A stretch of 64,000 nt of DNA from Herbidospora mongoliensis (GTDB lineage: Bacteria > Actinomycetota > Actinomycetes > Streptosporangiales > Streptosporangiaceae): the NCBI RefSeq assembly GCF_001570545.1, contig NZ_BBXD01000026.1:62001-126000 (forward strand). The letters are read 5' to 3'. Below are positions 58,801 through 64,000 of this stretch, in pieces. The notes beneath the pieces were generated by a model that searched no databases, was not told the DNA's origin, and worked only from the letters and a program-made list of their open reading frames with translations. The number at the start of each line of letters is the position of its first letter. The stretch's first letter is position 1. The position numbers and the translations under genes were made by a program.

Positions 58801-59617
58801 CGGCCCGCAGGCCCAGGACGACCACCTGCGCGCCGCCGTCTTCGGCGAGCTCGGCCAGGACGCCGATGAAGGCGCGGCGCTGCTCCTCCGGGGCGGCGAA
58901 CACCTCTTCGAACTGGTCGACGACCACGACCCGGCCCGCCCATGCGCGGCGGGCCAGCGCGGCGAGCTCGTCCGGGTGCGTCGCACCGAGCTGCCGGCAC
59001 AGGGTGCGGACCGGATCGGCGCCCGGCTCGAAGATCGTGCCGGGGCGGCCGGAGCCTCGGGCGAGCGCGGGCAGCAGGCCGGCCCGCAGCACCGACGACT
59101 TCCCCGACCCCGACGCCCCGGTGACCACGAGAAGCCCGCCGAAGCCCGCCCGGTCCAGGAGTGTCCCGACCAGTTCGTCCCGTCCGAAGAAATACCGCGC
59201 GTCGGCGGACCTGAACGATTCCAGCCCCCGGTAGGGCGGCTCCGGAGCCGACGGCCTGGGCGCTCTCGCGGCCGGGCGGGGCGGCGGCGCGTCCGCGGCC
59301 TGTTCCAAGGCGTCCCGATAGGCGTCGTCCCAGGTGCGCCGGTCGTCGAAGCCCGCGGGAAGGGGCCGCTCCTTCTGGGCGATCACCCGGAGGCAGGTGT
59401 CGACCAGGACCTCGACGTTGGGGCGTTTGGGTAAGCCCGGATCAGCCAGGCTGATCATGTCCCCGATCGTGCTGTGCGCGAGCCGGATCGGCTCCTGCCC
59501 GGGGTGCCGCCGGGGCGTTCTGGAGCTCGCGATCTCCAGCTGCTTGAGCGACAGGCCGGTCGCTTCCTTCAGCTCGCGCAGCCGGGCGGCGAGCCGTGCC
59601 TTGGCATCCTCGACCAA
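55844..59617 (-). CDS. HTH - nSTAND1 NTPase - transmembrane - WD40 repeat protein
   Basis: 1257 residues. (1) An XRE-like helix-turn-helix region at about 5-80 (LRELKEATGLSLKQLEIASS). (2) A STAND NTPase from about 128: YRGLESFRSADARYFFGRDE, Walker A GASGSGKSS (167-175), Walker B VVVVDQFEEVF (230-240). (3) One membrane helix at about 547-569 (LATLLVVSLIAAISAIVLY). (4) About fourteen WD40 repeats (about 625-1235) with D-x-(T/A)-x-R-(L/V)-W ends. Such proteins are putative signal-transducing switches in actinomycetes and related to bacterial STAND immune sensors. The start is TTG at 59617, supported by GGAG five bases upstream. Single gene. Confidence 0.88.
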   Translation of the reverse strand: MVEDAKARLAARLRELKEATGLSLKQLEIASSRTPRRHPGQEPIRLAHSTIGDMISLADPGLPKRPNVEVLVDTCLRVIAQKERPLPAGFDDRRTWDDAYRDALEQAADAPPPRPAARAPRPSAPEPPYRGLESFRSADARYFFGRDELVGTLLDRAGFGGLLVVTGASGSGKSSVLRAGLLPALARGSGRPGTIFEPGADPVRTLCRQLGATHPDELAALARRAWAGRVVVVDQFEEVFAAPEEQRRAFIGVLAELAEDGGAQVVVLGLRADFFGQCAAHPALVPALERPVVVAPMDRPTLLEVIEAPASVAGLTLQDGLADLLLEDLRSDRDHAEAVGVLPLLSHALRETWNHREDTTLTLAGYRATGGISGSLAQTADAVVDDLDPADRRTARNLLTRLVQVGADTPDTARRLPLSDLVSEGAGGPVLDHLVRARLVTVDAESAQITHEALIRGWPRLRIWLEEDRADLLARQELTADAVDWDRNGRDPAYLYSGTRLINATTAHDVSSVAAEFLTAGRRAALARRRRSRATTTVLATLLVVSLIAAISAIVLYRDATEQAVLSLSRQLSAQAMYTATTDPVTALRLAATAWSVAPTPETRQAMLHVLANPLRAVLPGHTFWVQAVAFAPGGRIMATGGDTRIILWSTTTHDPVGRPLSGHKANITSVAFSRDGGTLASGDEIGTARLWNAATGQPLGRPIDAHSGALNSVALTSDGTTLATAGDDGTVRLWNTSSHEKIATFDQGSLVFEVAFDKDGRVLAAAAEDGTTRLWDVAEGRMIAELRAGPGLSATSAAFSPDGGLVATGHVDGVTRLWNAGTGDLVTEMTGQHEGAVNTVDFSPDGDFLATGGADWTARLWNVGTGAVLGQPLDGHGDEIFGVAFSPDGRSLATASADQTTRVWDVSLPRLADGEFGDHDGQVNDLDFSPDGATLASAGYDGSVRLWKVASRERIGAPLLLPWEVNGVDISRDGRLLAAGAGERQIVNNQFVPGDGRGVARIWDLDTHAQLVPDLAPQGPVVTAVAFSPDSRNLATAGFDNMAHLWDVATGQEIRRFTGHRTWLRSVAFSPGGETLATGGLDSDVRLWRTATGAPIGRPIMGSANWVKGVAFSPDGKTVAAVSDDKMARLWDVATQRQRGRTLVGHALPHLYDVAFSSDGETVATVGDDQTVRLWDVSTQEQIAPPIRHPAIVFSVAFSPDGTTLATGAGDGRIRLWDVTPPPDLLQLVCQTAGRSFTPGEWAAHLPADRDFQQVC

Positions 59618-59688
59618 CGGGACTCCGCTCGGCTCGCACGCGCCGGTTGTTCACAGGCCAGGCCTGAAAACCCTCCGTAAAGAGTAGG

Positions 59689-60432
59689 TCACCCGACCCT
59701 CGGCTCGCCCGCGGTGAAGGTGTTGCACGACTTGGCGTCCCGCGACTCGAAGCCGCGCATGAACCACGTCTCCCGGTTGCGCGGGGAACCGTGGCTGCCG
59801 TTGATTCCGCCGTCGTCGTCGAGGGCCATCATGCGCCGCAGATCGCGCAGGTCGGAGTCGGGGCGGCGCAGGGATTTCCACGTGCTCCCCAGGAAGACGC
59901 CGGCCAGGCACTCCGATTGGAGTTCGATCCGGCGGGAACGCTCCAGCTCCTCGTCCTGGCCGGAGGTCGCGAGATTGACCTCCGCCCACAGGATCCCGGT
60001 CATGTGCTGAACGTGGTGGCCGTATTCGTGGGCGGCCAGGAGGAAGGTCGAGAGGTCGTGGGGTGTGGCCAGCAGGCGCTGGTCGAGCAGGACGTCGAAG
60101 CGGCGGTCGGCGGGGCAGTACTGGCCCTGGATGTTCTGCCGCCACGTCACCCCGCACCGGACCTCGGGCCGGTTGACGAAGCCGACGCCCGCCGGCGGCA
60201 TCGGCACCCCGACCGCCGCCATGTGGTTCGACCAGGCGGTGTTCAGGCAGTCGGCGATCGATCGGAGGTATTTCCTGGTCAGGTCGCGATTCCCGGGGGC
60301 GACGCGTTTCTCCGGGCAGTCGATCTCGGCCATCTGCCCGGCCCGGTAGAGCAGGTTGCCGGTCAGGACGGGGTCGTCAACGGGGTAGGCGGTGCCGCCT
60401 AACAGCAGGAGCGAGACGAGGATCGCGTGCAT
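59689..60432 (-). CDS. Secreted neutral zinc metallopeptidase (YpfJ-like), copy 1
   Basis: 247 residues. Signal peptide MHAILVSLLLLGGTAYPVD; zinc motif AAHEYGHHVQH (HExxH); downstream ELQSECLAGVFLGS, whose Glu is the probable third ligand, and RDAKSCNTF at the C-terminus. It matches the putative neutral zinc metallopeptidase family. Its ATG overlaps the stop of the paralogue (TGATG), so they are co-translated. Protease substrate unknown; extracellular. Confidence 0.85.
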   Translation of the reverse strand: MHAILVSLLLLGGTAYPVDDPVLTGNLLYRAGQMAEIDCPEKRVAPGNRDLTRKYLRSIADCLNTAWSNHMAAVGVPMPPAGVGFVNRPEVRCGVTWRQNIQGQYCPADRRFDVLLDQRLLATPHDLSTFLLAAHEYGHHVQHMTGILWAEVNLATSGQDEELERSRRIELQSECLAGVFLGSTWKSLRRPDSDLRDLRRMMALDDDGGINGSHGSPRNRETWFMRGFESRDAKSCNTFTAGEPRVG

Positions 60433-61184
60433 CAGGCCACTTTGCCTGCTTTTGCGGTCCAAGTGTTGCAGGCGCCCGGTCTGCGCGTCGCGAAGCCGTC
60501 GTCGAGCCACCTCAGCACGTTCTTGCCCTTGCCGTGGGTGCGGCTGTGGCCGGTGCCGTCGAGCTCGCGCAGGTACTGCCAGTCGGCGTCGCTGCGCCCC
60601 AGCGACGGCCACACCGCGCCGAAGAACACCCCGGCCAGACATTCGGCCTGCAGTTCGTTGCGGCGGATCTGCTCGTAGAGCTCGGCCTTGGAGTGGTAGG
60701 GGTGCGTGCGGTACGCGTCGGCCATGCCCGTCAGGTTCTGCAGGTGGTGGCCGAACTCATGGGCGATCACCAGGTAGAGGTACAGGTTCGACGAGTCGGC
60801 CAGCGCGCCCTTGTCGAGCAGGACCATGAAACGCCGTTCCGAGTCGCAGTAGCGGCCGGCGGCGTCGCCCCACTTGCGGCCGCAGAACGCCTTCGGCCTG
60901 GTCTGGAAGTTGATCCGGACCGGGGCGAAGGGCAGCCCGTTCTTACGGAAGTGCGCACCCCATGCCTCGTTGAGGCATTTCGTCACCGCGATCGCGTACC
61001 GGCGGGCCGAGGCCGCGTCGCCGTCGCGTAACGGCGGTTCCGGGCAGTCGGCCGGTGCTAACTGACCCGTTCGGTAGAGCGCGTGCTGGGTGAGGACGCG
61101 GTCGTCGATCGGGTAGGCGTTCGCCGGGGCCGCGCCCAGGACCAGCAGTAAGGCGAGAGCGGTGACGAATGGGGTTAAACGCAC
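60432..61184 (-). CDS. Secreted neutral zinc metallopeptidase (YpfJ-like), copy 2
   Basis: 250 residues. Signal peptide MRLTPFVTALALLLVLGAAP with cleavage near ANA; VIAHEFGHHLQNLTGM (HExxH), then RRNELQAECLAGVFFGAVW and RPGACNTWTAKAG. It is collinear with the downstream copy in length, Cys positions and motifs, so the pair arose by tandem duplication, though the sequences have diverged. GTG at 61184. First gene of the two-gene operon. Confidence 0.85.
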   Translation of the reverse strand: MRLTPFVTALALLLVLGAAPANAYPIDDRVLTQHALYRTGQLAPADCPEPPLRDGDAASARRYAIAVTKCLNEAWGAHFRKNGLPFAPVRINFQTRPKAFCGRKWGDAAGRYCDSERRFMVLLDKGALADSSNLYLYLVIAHEFGHHLQNLTGMADAYRTHPYHSKAELYEQIRRNELQAECLAGVFFGAVWPSLGRSDADWQYLRELDGTGHSRTHGKGKNVLRWLDDGFATRRPGACNTWTAKAGKVA

Positions 61185-61194
61185 ACAGGCGATC

Positions 61195-62156
61195 CTAGGC
61201 GGGTGACACGTTCTGGTTGAGGTGGAATACGTTCTCGGGATCCCATTTGCGCTTCAGCTCGGTCAGCCGTGCGAGGTTGTCCCCGTACGCGAGCGGCACG
61301 CCCTCCTCGGCCAGGTGGTTGACCTCGGCGCCCACCGACCAGTCGCGGGTGGCCTGCCAGAGTGCGTCCACCCAGGTCACGTGGGGTTCGCTCGCCACGC
61401 CCTCGGGCCAGGAGGCGGCGATCTCCAGGCACCAGGCCGCGTTCCGGTGGAAGTAGGCCGTCTCGGACGGGCCGACGCCGGCGATCGCGCCGCCCAGCGA
61501 GGCCAGCAGGATCAGGTTGCCCGGCGACGACGGCTCGGCCCCGAAGCCGGTCAGGGTCTCGATCAGCGATTCGGTCAGCGGGCCGCCCAGGTGGTGGCGC
61601 ATCCGGTAGGGCGTCGGCGCGGCCTGCGCGTCGTTGGTGTGCTGGAGCACCGCGAACGTCGTCGGGCCGACCAGGTCGGCGAGCGGGGTGCCGAGGCCGC
61701 GCAGCCAGGCCAGGTCCTGCTCGCCCGAGACCCAGCAGGCGGCGATGACGAAGACCGGCAGGCCCGGTTCGGGGAGGAAGGGCGGCGCGGCCAGGAACGC
61801 GGCCAGCACGCCGGCCTCCTGCGGCGCCTCCCACGTGTTCAGCGCCCGGAGTATCTCGGGGGCGTCCTCCAGCGCGTAGAAGATCATGCCGCCGACGACC
61901 TCGTCGACCGGGCGCAGTCGCAGCGTGAACTCCAGCACGATCCCGAAGTTGCCGCCGCCTCCACGCAGGGCCCAGAACAGATCCTGGTTCTCATCAGGAG
62001 AGGCGGTCACCACGCCGCTCGCCGTCAGGACCTCCGCCGACAGCAGGTTGTCGCAGGCCAGCGGGCGAGGGCGGCCGGGCGGCGGTCGATCGCCCGGTTC
62101 CAGACCCTTCTCGCCAGGTGGTAGTCGTCATGGTCGGGGGTGATGAGCTCGTACAT
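61195..62156 (-). pseudogene. FAD-linked (BBE-type) oxidase with deleted FAD-binding core
   Basis: The start is good: GGAG six bases before ATG at 62156, reading MYELITPDHDDYHLARRVWN, the normal N-terminus of a FAD-linked oxidase. After about 32 codons the frame runs out of homology. From about 62065 on, a different frame gives ACDNLLSAEVLTASG, NQDLFWALRGGGGNFGIV and the rest of the substrate domain to the BBE end (RKWDPENVFHLNQNV). The part in between, which holds the FAD-binding H-x-G-G-G-H region of about 110-115 residues, is missing. So a deletion with a frameshift has inactivated the gene. Confidence 0.8.
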
Positions 62157-62166
62157 GCGTCACTCC

Positions 62167-62192
62167 TTGAGCTCCCCAGTTGAGCTCCCCAG
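62167..62192. repeat. 13-bp tandem duplication upstream of the oxidase start
   Basis: TTGAGCTCCCCAG occurs twice in direct succession (62167-62179 and 62180-62192), just upstream of the ribosome-binding site of the FAD-oxidase pseudogene. Probably replication slippage. Confidence 0.75.
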
Positions 62193-62238
62193 TCTGAACG
62201 AGTTCGGCCGGCGCCAGCGAGTGGCGAGGGGGTGACGG

Positions 62239-62874
62239 TCACCCCTGGTTGATGAAGTCGGCCACCTCCTTCGGGTGGCTCAGCATGGGCATGTGACCCG
62301 CCGGGACCTCGCCCGTGACCGCGCCAGGAAGGCGTTCGGCGACCATGCCGCGCATGAAGTCGATGGGGAAGAAGCGGTCTTCCGTGCAGAACAGGAACCG
62401 GGCCGGTACGTCGGGCAGGGCCTCCAGCGGCCAGGGCTCGACCATCGGGCCGCCCGACTGGTCGCGGCCGGAGGCCTGGCCGATCGCGATGCCCTCGGGG
62501 TCGACGCCGTTGTAGAAGGTGGCGATCTCGTCGCTCATGTCGACGCCGAGCGCGGTGAAGCCGCTGGCCTCCCACCACTCGCCGCCCGTCTCCCCGGGCT
62601 TGGGGATCATCGCGGTGACGAACACGATCTCGCGGACCGGGACCCGGGCGGCGATCAGGGGAGCGGTCAGGCCGCCCAGCGAGTGGGCCACCAAGACCAT
62701 GTCGTCGCGGTCGCCGATGGCCTTGACCGCGACGTCGGCGTATGCGGACAGGCCCGCCGACTCGTCGCCGGTCGGCAGGTCGAGGGCGATCACCTCGCCG
62801 TCGAGCAGGGGCGCGAGCCGGTCCCAGTAACCCGGGCCGGAGCCGCCACCGGGGATTAGAACGTAAGTACGCAT
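62239..62874 (-). CDS. Alpha/beta hydrolase
   Basis: 211 residues. N-terminal TYVLIPGGGSGPGYWDRLAP (oxyanion loop), nucleophile Ser65 in LVAHSLGG, acid in FLFCTEDRFF and His in PAGHMPMLSHP, a full triad. It is in the small-esterase group often annotated as 'alpha/beta fold hydrolase'; the substrate is unknown. ATG at 62874, 23 bases from the divergent polysaccharide lyase gene, so promoters overlap. Confidence 0.88.
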   Translation of the reverse strand: MRTYVLIPGGGSGPGYWDRLAPLLDGEVIALDLPTGDESAGLSAYADVAVKAIGDRDDMVLVAHSLGGLTAPLIAARVPVREIVFVTAMIPKPGETGGEWWEASGFTALGVDMSDEIATFYNGVDPEGIAIGQASGRDQSGGPMVEPWPLEALPDVPARFLFCTEDRFFPIDFMRGMVAERLPGAVTGEVPAGHMPMLSHPKEVADFINQG

Positions 62875-62897
62875 ACACCTACCCTAGGCTGAGGCGC

Positions 62898-64000
62898 ATG
62901 CTCTCGCGGCGCGCTTTCGTGGCCGGGGCCCTGCTGGCGTCGTCGGGCCGGTCCGACGACGTGTGGGCGACGCTGGAGCGCAACTGGGCGTCGGTGTCGT
63001 CCCGGGGCGAGCCCCGTTCGCCGGAGCACGCGTTGGCCCGGGAGTTCCTGCGCACCGGCGATCCGGCGGTCGCGCGCGAGGTTCGCGAGGTCGTCGACCG
63101 GGCCGTGCGCGAGATCTACCACGCCGGGGCGACCAAGGCCGGGAACTGGTGGAACTGGGAGATCGGGCTGCCCAGGCGGCTGCTCGACGCCGCGATCCTG
63201 ATCGGCCACCGTGACGACGACCTGATCGCGGCGGTCGACCACTTCGTGCGGCCGTGGCGGCTGCAGTTCTACTCGGGCACCAGCACCGGCGCCAACCGCA
63301 CCGACCTGTGCCTGGTCACCCTGCTCAACGGCATCCTGTCGCGAGACCGGCGCAGGATCGCGCGGGCCGCCGATGCGCTCTCTCCGGTCTTCCGATACGT
63401 CACCGAAGGCGACGGCCTCTACCGCGACGGCAGCTTCATCCAGCATTCGACCGTCCCCTACCAGGGCACCTACGGGGCCTCGATGCTGCACGGCATCGGC
63501 TCGATCCTCAGAACGCTGCGGGGCACCCCGTGGGAGATCACCGACCCGGCGCTCCAGAACGTCTTCGACAGCGTCGAACACTCCTTCCTGCCCTTCCTCC
63601 ATGAGGGACGGATGATGGACCTGGTCAGCGGGCGGGCGATCTCACGGAAGGCGTCCGGAGACGAGAGAAGAGGCCGGGCCCTCCTCGACGCGATCGACCT
63701 GCTCGGCGTGCCGGTCCGTCCACAGCCGATCGGCCACCGCCTCATGCGGGCGAGCGCCCGCGCGGTCCACCGCCGGCCGACCTGGGTGGCGGCGCTCAGC
63801 ATGTCCTCCGACCGGATCGCCCACTACGAACACGGCAACGGCGAGAACCTTCGCGGCTGGCACACCGGCGCCGGAATGCTCTATTGGTGGGGCGAAGGCC
63901 ACGGCAGCCACTACTCGGGCGACTTCTGGCACACCGTCGACCCCTACCGGCTCCCCGGCACCACCGTCTCGACCAAGCGCCTCCCCGACGGCGCGGGCGG
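62898..64000 (+). CDS. Polysaccharide lyase family 8 (hyaluronate/xanthan lyase type), 3' truncated by window edge
   Basis: First 367 residues, with no stop before the window ends. The N-terminus MLSRRAFVAGALLASSG has a twin-arginine-like signal. NWWNWEIGLPRRL, TGANRTDL, FIQHSTVPYQGTYG are family 8 landmarks. The catalytic triad residues fit Asn133, His183 and Tyr192; the spacings of 50 and 9 residues equal those of Asn349, His399 and Tyr408 in pneumococcal hyaluronate lyase. It would cleave uronic-acid polysaccharides (hyaluronan, chondroitin or xanthan) by beta-elimination outside the cell. ATG at 62898 with GAGG four bases upstream. Confidence 0.88.
   Translation, partial: MLSRRAFVAGALLASSGRSDDVWATLERNWASVSSRGEPRSPEHALAREFLRTGDPAVAREVREVVDRAVREIYHAGATKAGNWWNWEIGLPRRLLDAAILIGHRDDDLIAAVDHFVRPWRLQFYSGTSTGANRTDLCLVTLLNGILSRDRRRIARAADALSPVFRYVTEGDGLYRDGSFIQHSTVPYQGTYGASMLHGIGSILRTLRGTPWEITDPALQNVFDSVEHSFLPFLHEGRMMDLVSGRAISRKASGDERRGRALLDAIDLLGVPVRPQPIGHRLMRASARAVHRRPTWVAALSMSSDRIAHYEHGNGENLRGWHTGAGMLYWWGEGHGSHYSGDFWHTVDPYRLPGTTVSTKRLPDGAG

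Noticed and set aside
56394-59000. 868-codon minus-strand frame inside the WD40/STAND gene
   Set aside because: Arg/Pro/Gly-rich out-of-frame reading of the real gene on the same strand.
58094-59434. 446-codon plus-strand frame opposite the STAND domain
   Set aside because: Antisense shadow without motifs or ribosome-binding site.

Overview
The window is high-GC actinomycete DNA. The third-codon GC bias is strong, there are GTG and TTG starts, and several families are typical of Streptosporangiales/Streptomycetales-type genomes: DUF6879 and DUF5753 regulators, HTH-nSTAND-WD40 proteins, F420-type LLM oxidoreductases and an FxLD-type lanthipeptide cluster. The genus is an inference and cannot be fixed from the sequence alone.

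Left arm (1-15.5 kb): ordinary chromosome rich in redox and oxidative-stress genes. These are a DyP peroxidase (partial), a YVTN beta-propeller protein, a DoxX protein, a divergent AzoR/HxlR pair, a degenerate MerR gene beside a complete catalase, a multicopper oxidase lipoprotein, a Dps protein, an NAD(P)-dependent dehydrogenase and an LLM-class oxidoreductase. A DUF5666-like lipoprotein, a receptor-type Ser/Thr kinase and a DUF4839 membrane protein follow. Two small oddities sit here: a secreted SGN-rich peptide whose tail is a 15-bp tandem repeat, and a short coding-like fragment before the kinase.

Island (16.565-49.708 kb): a 47-bp direct repeat matches the 3' half of a tRNA-Lys(UUU) gene. 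One copy is in the intact tRNA at 49.66 kb and the other is at 16.565 kb. It delimits a roughly 33-kb genomic island. Just outside the left copy lie a transposase remnant and a decapitated integrase, which suggests serial use of the same site. Cargo from left to right: (i) a two-gene unit of a soluble unknown protein and a four-helix membrane protein; (ii) a lower-GC block with an N6-adenine methylase convergent to a tightly packed ParB-like / SNF2 helicase / DUF3883-nuclease operon, a candidate anti-phage modification-restriction system; (iii) a GNAT and flavoprotein pair and a small-protein/DUF6879/DUF5753 regulatory operon; (iv) an FxLD class I lanthipeptide cluster with precursor, LanB, LanC, a SpaB_C-PIMT methyltransferase fusion and an unknown helical protein; (v) HAD-like, zinc-ribbon-like and anti-sigma-type ATPase genes; (vi) a graveyard of truncated GntR, EamA and DNA methyltransferase genes; (vii) a complete excisionase/integrase pair; (viii) an ImmA protease and XRE repressor divergent, across a perfect 11-bp-arm palindrome, from a bacterial ubiquitin-like operon (Ubl, DUF6791-E1 fusion, DUF6527); (ix) an Mrr-like nuclease-domain protein, an AbiGi-like protein and a small secreted protein. 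No replication or conjugative-transfer genes are visible, so the island looks like a non-autonomous defence and bacteriocin island.

Right arm (49.7-64 kb): chromosome again. It holds a glutaryl-CoA-dehydrogenase-like enzyme, a PspC protein, an MFS transporter, a small zincin, a membrane metallophosphoesterase, a tRNA-Glu/Asp/Phe cluster with terminator, a secreted protein, a large HTH-STAND-WD40 protein, two tandem secreted neutral zinc metallopeptidases, a FAD-oxidase pseudogene that lost its FAD-binding core, an alpha/beta hydrolase and the 5' part of a family 8 polysaccharide lyase that runs off the window.

The items most worth following up are the methylase/SNF2/DUF3883/ParB-like set, the XRE/ImmA-controlled ubiquitin-like operon and the FxLD lanthipeptide cluster.
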